A DNA stretch of 13,181 nucleotides from CBDUBS01 sp965365445 (GTDB lineage: Bacteria; Bacteroidota; Rhodothermia; Rhodothermales; DASSAV01): positions 1 to 13,181 of the forward strand of contig CBDUBS010000096.1 in NCBI GenBank assembly GCA_965365445.1, written 5' to 3'. Position numbers and translations under genes: made by a program. This document shows, piece by piece, positions 5,971 to 12,750 of this stretch. Position 1 is the stretch's first letter; every line of letters starts with the position of its first letter. The notes below the pieces were generated by a model. It saw only the letters and a program-made list of their open reading frames with translations. It made no database searches and was not told where the DNA came from.

Positions 5971-8031
5971 ATGGCTATTGTAGACTCGGGACGGTTCGAA
6001 ATCGTTTCAGACTTTGTGCCGACAGGCGATCAGCCCCGCGCCATCGATGAAATGACGCAGGGCCTGTTGCGGGGAGACGCATACCAGACGCTCCTCGGCG
6101 CAACCGGAACGGGCAAAACGTTTGCCATCAGCCACGTCATTAAGAACGTGAACCGGCCCACGTTGGTCATGAGCCACAATAAGACGCTCGCCGCCCAGCT
6201 GTACGCCGAATTCAGGCAGTTCTTCCCGAACAACGCGGTCGAGTTTTTTATTTCGTACTACGACTATTACCAGCCCGAAGCGTACATCGTCCACTCCGAT
6301 ACGTATATAGAAAAGGACATGTCGATCAACGACCGGATCGACCGCTTGCGGCTGCGTGCCACCAGCTCGCTGGTATCCGGGCGGCAGGACGTGATCGTCG
6401 TGGCGAGCGTATCCTGCATATACGGCCTGGGTTCGCCCGACGAATACAAGTCGCAGATCGTACAGATGCACCCGGGGATGACGGTCGAGCGGAACGCCTT
6501 GCTCCATAAGTTCATCGGCATTTTTTATGAACGGAACGACGTGGAGTTCACGCCGGGCAAGTTCAGAGTGCGAGGGGACATCGTGGACGTGTTTCCGGCA
6601 TACCTCGAAGATCAGGCCTACCGGATCGAGTTCTGGGGAGACGAAATAGAGCGGATCCGTTCTATCGATCCGGTTACGGGGCAATCCCTGGACGAGGTCG
6701 ATTTCCTCACGATCTATCCCGCAAAAATATTCGTCACCCCCGAGGATCAACTCAAACGGGCCGTATCGAGCATCGAGGAAGAACTGCGATGGAGGCTGGC
6801 CGTACTTCGGGACGAGGGGCGGCTCATCGAAGCACAACGCCTGGAGCAACGTACGCTGTTCGACATCGAGATGATGAAGGAGGTCGGGTACTGCTCCGGC
6901 ATCGAAAACTACTCCCGCCACCTGTCGGCCCGGGCCCCCGGCGACCGACCTTACTGCCTGTTCGATTTTTTCCCGAAGGATTTTCTTCTGGTCATCGATG
7001 AGAGCCACGTGACGATTCCCCAGGTGAGGGCCATGTATAACGGAGACCGGGTGCGGAAACTCACCCTGGTCGAACACGGCTTCAGGCTGCCCTCTGCGCT
7101 CGATAACCGCCCGCTCACCTTCGAAGAGTTCGAAGGGCTGCACAACCAGGTGATTTTCGTCAGCGCCACACCGGGCGACTACGAGTTGGAGAAATGCGGG
7201 GGCGTGTTCGTAGAGCAGATCATCCGGCCGACCGGCATTCCGGATCCGGTAGTGGAGGTGCGGCCTACCGAAAACCAAATCGACGATCTGCTGGAGGAAG
7301 TCAGGCTACGGGTGGAGCGCGGGGAGCGCACGCTGGTGACGACCCTCACGAAGCGCATGGCGGAAGATCTTTCGGAATACCTCGACTCCTTCGGGGTGCG
7401 CGTTCGGTACCTGCATTCGGATATCGACGCCCTGGAACGAGTAGAGATCCTGAGGGACCTCCGGCTGGGTACGTTTTCGGTGCTGGTAGGGGTAAACCTG
7501 CTGCGCGAAGGGCTGGACCTGCCCGAAGTCTCCCTGGTAGCCATCCTGGACGCCGACAAGGAGGGTTTCCTCCGCAGCGACCGATCGCTGATTCAGACGG
7601 CCGGACGCGCCGCCCGCAACGCCGAGGGGCGGATCATTCTGTACGGCGACACGGTGACGGGCTCGATGCAACGTATGCTGGATGAAACCACCCGGAGAAG
7701 GGAAATCCAGCTTGCCTATAACGCGGAGCACGGCATTACCCCGCGTACGGTGTACAAATCGCGGGAGCAGATCCTTCGGGGAACCGTAATCGCCGAAGAA
7801 AAATCCGATGCCAACGAAGCGCGGTCGAGGCATTACTACGGAGGGCCGGAGCAACTACCGATGGCGGCAGACCCCGTTGTCCGGTACCTGACGGCGGAGC
7901 AAAAACGGGACCTCATCAACCAGCTCCAGCGGGAGATGGTAGAAGCGGCCGAAAACCTCGAGTTCGAGCGGGCGGCGGAACTTCGGGACAGCATCAGCCA
8001 GATTCAGGCGGAACTCGACAAGTCCGCGTAA
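5971..8031 (+). CDS. uvrB: UvrABC excinuclease subunit B
   Basis: A 686-aa DNA damage-verification helicase-like protein of nucleotide excision repair, normally loaded by UvrA and followed by UvrC. Visible parts in order: Walker A GATGTGKT (43-50); SHNKTLAAQLYAEF (68-81); the beta-hairpin region starting YYDYYQPEAY (96-105), which clamps one DNA strand; VSCIYGLGSP (147-156); the DEAD-like box DESH (343-346); VSATPG (397-402); the C-terminal helicase half with NLLREGLDLPEV (509-520) and QTAGRAARN (542-550); and the UVR motif at the end (about 646-680), which contacts UvrA/UvrC. Length is normal (E. coli 673). The ATG at 5971 precedes the conserved N-terminus directly; there is no strong ribosome site. 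uvrA and uvrC are not in the window. The gene is divergent from the propeller gene, and the shared gap holds candidate operators. Confidence 0.98.
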   Translation: MAIVDSGRFEIVSDFVPTGDQPRAIDEMTQGLLRGDAYQTLLGATGTGKTFAISHVIKNVNRPTLVMSHNKTLAAQLYAEFRQFFPNNAVEFFISYYDYYQPEAYIVHSDTYIEKDMSINDRIDRLRLRATSSLVSGRQDVIVVASVSCIYGLGSPDEYKSQIVQMHPGMTVERNALLHKFIGIFYERNDVEFTPGKFRVRGDIVDVFPAYLEDQAYRIEFWGDEIERIRSIDPVTGQSLDEVDFLTIYPAKIFVTPEDQLKRAVSSIEEELRWRLAVLRDEGRLIEAQRLEQRTLFDIEMMKEVGYCSGIENYSRHLSARAPGDRPYCLFDFFPKDFLLVIDESHVTIPQVRAMYNGDRVRKLTLVEHGFRLPSALDNRPLTFEEFEGLHNQVIFVSATPGDYELEKCGGVFVEQIIRPTGIPDPVVEVRPTENQIDDLLEEVRLRVERGERTLVTTLTKRMAEDLSEYLDSFGVRVRYLHSDIDALERVEILRDLRLGTFSVLVGVNLLREGLDLPEVSLVAILDADKEGFLRSDRSLIQTAGRAARNAEGRIILYGDTVTGSMQRMLDETTRRREIQLAYNAEHGITPRTVYKSREQILRGTVIAEEKSDANEARSRHYYGGPEQLPMAADPVVRYLTAEQKRDLINQLQREMVEAAENLEFERAAELRDSISQIQAELDKSA

Positions 8032-8150
8032 GGGATCGGCGTAATCAGGTTGTGAATTGAGGTTATTCTGTCTGCAACGTCGGGATCCCCATGCGAAGTC
8101 GGGCCGTGATACCGGGAAGCCCGGAGTTGATGCAACGAAATACCTGCAAC

Positions 8151-8157
8151 GAGGAGG
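8151..8157 (+). promoter_or_regulatory. Strong Shine-Dalgarno bearing on the HEPN gene start
   Basis: GAGGAGG at 8151-8157 is the best ribosome site in the window. It is only two bases before the ATG at 8160, too close for normal use, but eight bases before the in-frame GTG at 8166. This argues against starts further upstream (8091, 8130) and for initiation at 8160/8166, with the GTG the better spaced. Confidence 0.55.
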
Positions 8158-8159
8158 TT

Positions 8160-8552
8160 ATGCCCGTGGAGACCGATGAAACGCTATTGAGGAAAGCGCA
8201 GAAGTATCTCAGGAGTGCGGCGGTACTGCTGGAACTCGAGGACTTCGATTCGTGCGCTTCGCGAGCTTATTTCGCCATGTTTTATGCCGCCCAGGCCCTT
8301 CTGGCGAAGGACGGCATACAACCCTCCGGCCCGCAGGGTATCCGCACGAGCTTCCTGCAGGCGTATGTGGCTACGGGCCGGCTACCGGAGCGGGCGGGCC
8401 TGGCGCTGGAGGAGGGCGCCGCCCTTCAGGAACTCGCGGATTACTCGCAAGGGTTTCTCGTGGAGCGCCGGGAGGCAGAAAAGACGCTACAGGAAGCAGA
8501 GGCTTTCGTCAACAGCCTGGCTCGTTTCATGCCGGACTACAGCGCATCTTGA
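8160..8552 (+). CDS. HEPN domain protein, no histidine, no nucleotidyltransferase partner seen
   Basis: About 130 aa, all-helical, of the HEPN family (the group usually paired with MNT nucleotidyltransferases). The hallmark is a first helix with LLRKAQKYLRSAAVLLE (9-25), then the core SRAYFAMFYAAQALLAKDG (34-52), the ADYS turn (93-96) and a last helix with AEKTLQEAEAFVNSL (106-120). Many HEPN toxins cut RNA through an R-X4-6-H motif. This protein contains no histidine, and the usual histidine after the core helix is replaced in the PSGPQG segment (55-60), so RNase activity by that mechanism is unlikely. No nucleotidyltransferase gene is seen on either side; it sits between uvrB (128 bases) and L31. 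The start is placed at ATG 8160; the GTG at 8166 has better ribosome-site spacing, and the frame is open back to 8091. The function could be nucleotide or RNA binding, or a relic of a toxin-antitoxin pair. Confidence 0.8.
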   Translation: MPVETDETLLRKAQKYLRSAAVLLELEDFDSCASRAYFAMFYAAQALLAKDGIQPSGPQGIRTSFLQAYVATGRLPERAGLALEEGAALQELADYSQGFLVERREAEKTLQEAEAFVNSLARFMPDYSAS

Positions 8553-8562
8553 ACATAATTCC

Positions 8563-8646
8563 ATGAAACTTGCTGATTACAAGCTAGTAGCATGGGTTCT
8601 TGTAAACGGCAAAACGGAACCTACTGAAGAGAGCGCGGGCTTTTAG
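8563..8646 (+). CDS. Possible 27-codon ORF before L31
   Basis: An ATG at 8563 opens a 27-residue frame (MKLADYKLVAWVLVNGKTEP..., ending ESAGF) that stops at TAG 8644-8646, one base before the L31 start. It has no ribosome site, resembles nothing I know, and may be chance. Its only point of interest is the tight packing against L31, which could allow coupled translation. Confidence 0.12.
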   Translation: MKLADYKLVAWVLVNGKTEPTEESAGF

Positions 8647-8647
8647 T

Positions 8648-8854
8648 ATGAAAGAGAAGATTCACCCTGAATACAACCTCGTATCCGTACGGCTGGCCGA
8701 TGGATCCGTCGTTGACATGAAGTCCACGATGAAAGAGAAGTCGTATGTTTCCGACGTGGACGCCACCAACCATCCGTTTTATACCGGGAAACGCCAGTAC
8801 GTTGATACGGCGGGCCGCGTAGAGAAATTCAACCGGCGTTACGGAAAGAAGTAA
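8648..8854 (+). CDS. rpmE: 50S ribosomal protein L31, cysteine-free form
   Basis: A 68-aa large-subunit ribosomal protein that helps bridge the two subunits. It begins MKEKIHPEYN, with the conserved IHP at 5-7, and ends in the family signature HPFYTGKRQYVDTAGRVEKF (42-61). The zinc-type L31 carries two cysteine pairs; here there are none, with D38 and N41 at the second pair, so it is a zinc-independent (C-minus) protein. It is shorter than most type B L31 proteins (80-90 aa) although its C-terminal half reads like type B. The start at 8648 is the only sensible one; the ribosome site is weak. A strong terminator follows 23 bases downstream, so this is the end of a transcript. Confidence 0.95.
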   Translation: MKEKIHPEYNLVSVRLADGSVVDMKSTMKEKSYVSDVDATNHPFYTGKRQYVDTAGRVEKFNRRYGKK

Positions 8855-8876
8855 GTTGCCGACAGCCTGTTCTGGC

Positions 8877-8912
8877 AAAGGCGATCCGCCCCGGCAGATC
8901 GCCTTTTTCTTT
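8877..8912 (+). terminator. Intrinsic terminator after L31
   Basis: A perfect 10-bp stem, AAAGGCGATC (8877-8886) pairing with GATCGCCTTT (8897-8906), with a 10-base loop and a T-rich tail (8904-8912, TTTTTCTTT). It is the clearest terminator in the window and separates L31 from the phosphorylase gene. Confidence 0.92.
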
Positions 8913-9017
8913 ATCTCCCCGATGCTCCCGAGAGAGTAGATGGTTTTGTCCGTTCGGCCTGACGGCGCGGGTCGGGAGGGCGTATGGTAGGGAGGCCGGG
9001 TCCATCGGTGCAAAAAT

Positions 9018-10388
9018 ATGGATGGGTTCAATCCGGTAGAACTGATCGTTGCGAAGCGCGACGGAGCGGAACTGGCTCCCGAAGCAGTGAAGCGGCTCAT
9101 CGATGGCTATACGCGCGGCGACGTACCGGATTATCAGATGAGCGCCTTCCTGATGGCGGCCTTTTTGCGCGGTTTTTCGGAGGGTGAGACCGCCGCCCTG
9201 ACCGAAGCCATGCTGTATTCCGGAACGATCCTCGATCTGACGGACACGCCGGGAACAAAAGTGGATAAACACTCGACGGGAGGGGTTGGCGATAAGGTAT
9301 CGCTCATCCTGGCTCCGATCGTGGCGGCATGCGGCGTGCCGGTCCCGATGATTTCGGGGAGAGGGTTGGGGCATACCGGGGGCACGTTGGACAAGCTGGA
9401 ATCGATTCCGGGGTTCAGAACGGATCTTTCCGTCACCCGGTTTATCGAGACGGTCCGCCGGCACGGCATCGGGATGATCGGCCAGACGGAAGAAATCGCC
9501 CCGGCCGACCGGAAGCTTTACGCCCTGCGGGACGTGACCGGCTCCGTGGAGTTCATCCCCTTCATCGCCGCCTCCATCATGAGCAAGAAGCTCGCCGCCG
9601 GCATCGACGCGCTCGTGCTGGACGTAAAGTGCGGCCGGGGCGCCTTCATGAAAACGGAAGCCCATGCCCGCCTTCTCGCCGAAACCCTGGTGGGGATCGG
9701 AGAGCGTTTCGGGAAGCCCACCGTCGCCTGGCTCACGGGGATGGACCGCCCGCTCGGGCGAGCCATCGGGAACTGGCCGGAGGTTATGGAAAGCATCGGC
9801 GTGCTTCGAGGAGAACGGGCGCCGGACGTACTGGAGGTAACGCTGGCCCTGGCAGGGGAAATGCTGCGTCTGGGCGGAGCAGCTCCGACGCTCGAAGAAG
9901 GCATACGTCGAGCCGAAAAAGCCCTCGAGACGGGGGCTGCATTCGAAAAGTTCGTGGAGCTCGTCCGTGCGCAGGGAGGCGATCCGTCGGTCCTGTACCA
10001 TCCGGATAAGCGGGCCATATCGGGGCGGTCCGTAACCGTAACGGCTCCGGAAAATGCCGAGGGGTTCGTCGCAGGCATCGATGCCTACGAACTGGGGAAA
10101 GTAACCGTGGCCTTGGGGGCCGGCCGAATACGAAAGGAAGATGAAGTCGATCCGACCGCCGGAATCGTCCTCAACAAAGCGCTCGGCGAACCCGTAGAAG
10201 CCGGGGAGCCGCTGGCGGTGTTCTATACCACGAAGCAAGGCGAAACGGAGCGGTTCGCCGAGCGGGTCAGGCAGGCGTTCAGCTATGCACCCCGATCTGC
10301 CGAGCCGGGCAGTTTACTGATGGACCGATACGCCGACGGGCGATGGGGAGGCCGTGGAACGACCCGCCCGCCCCATTCGAGCCAGTGA
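9018..10388 (+). CDS. deoA: Thymidine / pyrimidine-nucleoside phosphorylase
   Basis: A 456-aa enzyme that splits thymidine, deoxyuridine or uridine with phosphate into base plus (deoxy)ribose 1-phosphate, for pyrimidine salvage. Motifs: KHSTGGVGDK (84-93, phosphate site), the family signature SGRGLGHTGGTLDKLE (113-128), RDVTGSVE (171-178) and SIMSKKLAAG (186-195). R171, S186 and K190 fall at the same numbers as the pyrimidine-binding residues of E. coli thymidine phosphorylase. The residues before the signature read VPMISGRG, with M111, as in the E. coli enzyme rather than the Bacillus Pdp type, so thymidine phosphorylase is favoured, but uridine use cannot be excluded. It is slightly longer than E. 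coli DeoA (440), with a low-complexity tail rich in G, R and P. The ATG at 9018 fits the family N-terminus; no strong ribosome site is seen. It stands after a terminator, so it needs its own promoter, which I could not identify. Confidence 0.93.
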   Translation: MDGFNPVELIVAKRDGAELAPEAVKRLIDGYTRGDVPDYQMSAFLMAAFLRGFSEGETAALTEAMLYSGTILDLTDTPGTKVDKHSTGGVGDKVSLILAPIVAACGVPVPMISGRGLGHTGGTLDKLESIPGFRTDLSVTRFIETVRRHGIGMIGQTEEIAPADRKLYALRDVTGSVEFIPFIAASIMSKKLAAGIDALVLDVKCGRGAFMKTEAHARLLAETLVGIGERFGKPTVAWLTGMDRPLGRAIGNWPEVMESIGVLRGERAPDVLEVTLALAGEMLRLGGAAPTLEEGIRRAEKALETGAAFEKFVELVRAQGGDPSVLYHPDKRAISGRSVTVTAPENAEGFVAGIDAYELGKVTVALGAGRIRKEDEVDPTAGIVLNKALGEPVEAGEPLAVFYTTKQGETERFAERVRQAFSYAPRSAEPGSLLMDRYADGRWGGRGTTRPPHSSQ

Positions 10389-10507
10389 TTCTCAATCCGT
10401 CACCATTAAAACGCATCTTATGGGGCCGATCCACGTTACAGACTGAGGTTCCATATATTACCTTGTCCTTCGTTTACTGAACGCTCACTTTCCTGGAGAA
10501 TTCACCC

Positions 10508-11284
10508 ATGTCTGTCTGGTCCCGCTTCGTGCGCATGATCAAATCGATGTTCGGCGGCGCGATTGCCGCTATGGAAGACCCCAGGCTCATTCTGGAACAG
10601 AACATTCGGGAACTCAACGATCAGGTTCCCAAGATGAATGAGAACATCGCCACCGTAAAGGCGAATGTCATCATGCTTCAGAAGGAGGTCAAGCGGTCGG
10701 AAGACGAGATCGTGGTGCTCACTTCCAAAATCAAAGCCGCTATTCAAGCCGGCCGGGACGATATTGCCCAGCAGTACGCCATCCAGCTCGAAAAATCCAG
10801 AGACTCGGCGGCCCGCACGAAAGATCAGTTGAAATATGCCTCTGCGGCGTACGATAAAGCGCTCCAGGTGAAAAAGGCGTTCATGCGCGAAAAGGATCGA
10901 AAGATCCAGGAGGCCAAAGAAGCGTTGCGCGCCCACGAGCGGGCGAAATGGCAGGCCAAAGTGGCCGATACGCTCGAGCAGTTCGAGGTGGCCGGCGTGG
11001 ACCAGACCCACGACGAGATGTTGCAGCGCATCAACGAGGAAACGGCGCGCAATGAAGCCCGCATGGAAATGGCCCTGGATTCCATCGATCAGCAAGCCAT
11101 TCGCATCGAGGAGGATGCCGAAGCGATCCGCGCGTCCGAGTTGGTGAAGCAATTCAAGCTCGAAATGGGTGTGGGCGAAACGGCCGGTGCTTCCAGGGAG
11201 GCGGAGCCGCGACTGGAAGTGCCTGAAGAAGAAAGGGAGCAGAGCGCCAAAACGCTGGGGAAAGAACGGTCGCGAACGGAGTGA
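10508..11284 (+). CDS. pspA: PspA/IM30 (Vipp1) family membrane-maintenance protein
   Basis: A 258-aa helical protein of the ESCRT-III-like PspA/Vipp1 family, which assembles into rods or rings on the inner face of the membrane and protects it under stress. The N-terminus MSVWSRFVRMIKSMFGGAI is an amphipathic helix, followed by the family's EDPRLILEQNIRELNDQV (23-40). Long heptad-like coiled coil covers about 26-155. A second helical block (about 165-220) includes EETARNEARMEMALDS (177-192). The last 35 residues are acidic and probably disordered, longer than in E. coli PspA (222 aa). The start at 10508 has GGAGAA at 10495-10500, well spaced. The 119-base gap upstream has an AT-rich TATATTA at 10454-10460 but no clear -35 and no sigma-54 site. 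It is first in a likely operon with the next two genes. PspB, PspC and PspF are not seen. Confidence 0.93.
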   Translation: MSVWSRFVRMIKSMFGGAIAAMEDPRLILEQNIRELNDQVPKMNENIATVKANVIMLQKEVKRSEDEIVVLTSKIKAAIQAGRDDIAQQYAIQLEKSRDSAARTKDQLKYASAAYDKALQVKKAFMREKDRKIQEAKEALRAHERAKWQAKVADTLEQFEVAGVDQTHDEMLQRINEETARNEARMEMALDSIDQQAIRIEEDAEAIRASELVKQFKLEMGVGETAGASREAEPRLEVPEEEREQSAKTLGKERSRTE

Positions 11285-11327
11285 TTCGCTTTCAGCATAC
11301 GGGAGCCATTCGGTTGTGAGGTGAGGT

Positions 11328-11777
11328 ATGACCCCTGAAGAATTCGAGCGCATCAAGGAGGCCGAGAAAGCCCATCTGCGCAAATTGAAGGAGCTCAAGC
11401 AGGCCGTCCATCAGGCCGAGCGAAAAAAGCGTATTTCGGAAACCCTGAGCAACATGGCGGGGGGTGCGAGAGATACGCTCGATGAGAACGAAGCGCTCAT
11501 CGAAAAACTGTCGTTCGAAGCGGCGCGCCATGAGGCCCGCTTCGACGTAGCCATGGAGGGATCGCCGGAGAAGCCGACGGCCGGGGCGCCCAACACCGAA
11601 GTGCAGGAAGAGGCGCTGCGGCAAGCCCGAGCCCGGCAACTCGTCGAGGATATGCGCCGGCAGGTTCAGGTAGAACAACCCACACCGGAAAACGCTCCCG
11701 TGGCGGACAGTAAGGCCCCTTCACTGCCGCCGCCCACCGGAGGGCTGCCGGAAAAAACCATCGGGCGAATGAAGTAA
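11328..11777 (+). CDS. Truncated PspA-like paralogue (149 aa), function unknown
   Basis: A charged helical protein without signal peptide or membrane segment. I do not recognise it as a named family, but by eye it aligns collinearly with the C-terminal part of the adjacent PspA. Residues 18-34 (RKLKELKQAVHQAERKK) match PspA 131-147. ETL (38-40) matches DTL (154-156). EAARHEARFDVAMEGS (64-79) matches ETARNEARMEMALDSI (178-193). After a linker, EEALRQARARQLVEDM (94-109) matches EEDAEAIRASELVKQF (201-216). It therefore lacks the N-terminal amphipathic helix and first long hairpin of PspA. A proline-rich tail follows (118-141). The ATG at 11328 has two GAGG sites (11318-11321 and 11323-11326), the first well spaced. 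It starts 43 bases after PspA, so co-transcription is likely. It may be a regulator, cap or subunit of PspA assemblies; this is inference. Confidence 0.8.
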   Translation: MTPEEFERIKEAEKAHLRKLKELKQAVHQAERKKRISETLSNMAGGARDTLDENEALIEKLSFEAARHEARFDVAMEGSPEKPTAGAPNTEVQEEALRQARARQLVEDMRRQVQVEQPTPENAPVADSKAPSLPPPTGGLPEKTIGRMK

Positions 11778-11787
11778 ACGGATGGCT

Positions 11788-11829
11788 CGCTCCCGGAGCG
11801 AAGCCGACTCTGACTGCCGTGAGTCGGCT
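11788..11829 (+). other. Two adjacent hairpins between the PspA paralogue and the membrane coiled-coil gene
   Basis: The 93-base gap holds CGCTCC-C-GGAGCG (11788-11800), then AGCCGACTC (11802-11810) pairing with GAGTCGGCT (11821-11829) around a 10-base loop. The second stem is a perfect nine pairs and GC-rich, but no T-run follows, so it is not a standard terminator. It could be a stabilising or processing hairpin that sets relative expression inside the operon, or a factor-dependent attenuator. Confidence 0.45.
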
Positions 11830-11870
11830 CCGAACCCCCGGGACGTCCAGCATCAGCCGCTTATGAAGGC

Positions 11871-12731
11871 ATGAAAGACAGCGCAGAGATTAATTACTCG
11901 AAAGAAGCGTTCCTGAATCCCTGGAATCTGGCTTTCTTGATCGTGGCGATGCTGACCGCTTTTTTCTTGAGCGGGACGGAGCCCCTGTTCAACCTCATCC
12001 TGATTCTGGCGGCGGCGGCGGAACTGATGTACCTTGGCGTCGTGCCGCGAAACGAACGCTTCAGGCGCGCCATCCGGTCGCAGCGGGCCGCCGAGCACGC
12101 CAAGCCCCCGTCGCAGAAGGAGATATACCAGCTGCTGACGAAGTACAGCCAGCGGCGGTATATCCGGTTGCGAAAGCTCGAAAAGGACATCCAGAGCAAT
12201 TACGTAAAGTTGAGCTATGCGTCGCAGGGAATGCTGAACAGCCACCTTCAGAAAATAGACGGGTTGCTGGATTCGTACCTGAACCTGCTTTATCAGAAGG
12301 AGCGGTATGAATATTCGCTTCAAACGAATACGGAAACGGAGGTCGTGCAGGCCATGGCATCCCTGCGCACCGATATCACCGACGACCCCCCCAAGGTAGC
12401 CGCCATCAAGCAGCGCCGTATGCGTATCCTGGAGCAACGCCTTCAGCGATTCAAAAAAGCCCGCGAGAATCTGGATGTGATCGAAGCGCAGCTCGAGACG
12501 ATCGAGGACGTTACGAAATACATCCAGGAACAGTCGCTTACGCTGCGAAACCCGGAGGAGATTACCTTCCAGCTCGATACGTTGCTCAGCGAGGTCGAAG
12601 AAACGCAGGCCTCCGTAGAGCAGATCGAGGAAGTGTTCGCTCGTTCGACGGACCTGCTCAACGACATCGACACCTACGACCCGGAAGACCCGGAAACCAC
12701 ATCCAACCGGACCGGGCTCCGCAACACCTGA
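11871..12731 (+). CDS. Membrane-anchored coiled-coil protein of the PspA locus, function unknown
   Basis: A 286-aa protein that I cannot name. Two adjacent hydrophobic segments near the N-terminus (about 17-34 and 38-58) form a hairpin with a four-residue turn (GTEP). The segment after it, RNERFRRAIRSQR (60-72), is strongly basic, so by the positive-inside rule both ends face the cytoplasm. The rest is almost all helix: a block rich in K, R, Y and L (about 84-150), a breaker at DDPPK (171-175), then long charged coiled coil (about 176-265) and an acidic, polar tail. No enzyme motif is seen. It follows the two PspA-like genes in the same direction, so a role as membrane anchor or partner for them is a fair guess. 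The start ATG at 11871 has no good ribosome site; it overlaps the stop of a three-codon frame at 11863-11874. The next gene begins 19 bases later. Confidence 0.75.
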   Translation: MKDSAEINYSKEAFLNPWNLAFLIVAMLTAFFLSGTEPLFNLILILAAAAELMYLGVVPRNERFRRAIRSQRAAEHAKPPSQKEIYQLLTKYSQRRYIRLRKLEKDIQSNYVKLSYASQGMLNSHLQKIDGLLDSYLNLLYQKERYEYSLQTNTETEVVQAMASLRTDITDDPPKVAAIKQRRMRILEQRLQRFKKARENLDVIEAQLETIEDVTKYIQEQSLTLRNPEEITFQLDTLLSEVEETQASVEQIEEVFARSTDLLNDIDTYDPEDPETTSNRTGLRNT

Positions 12732-12750
12732 TCCGGCGGGACGCAGACGC

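Noticed and set aside
6007..7278. Long - strand open frame (about 423 codons) opposite uvrB
   Set aside because: It is the shadow of a fully conserved gene; its translation shows no family motif.
8829..10238. Long - strand open frame (about 469 codons) opposite the phosphorylase gene
   Set aside because: It is antisense to a clear enzyme gene, contains no recognisable domain, and long antisense frames are expected in GC-rich coding DNA.
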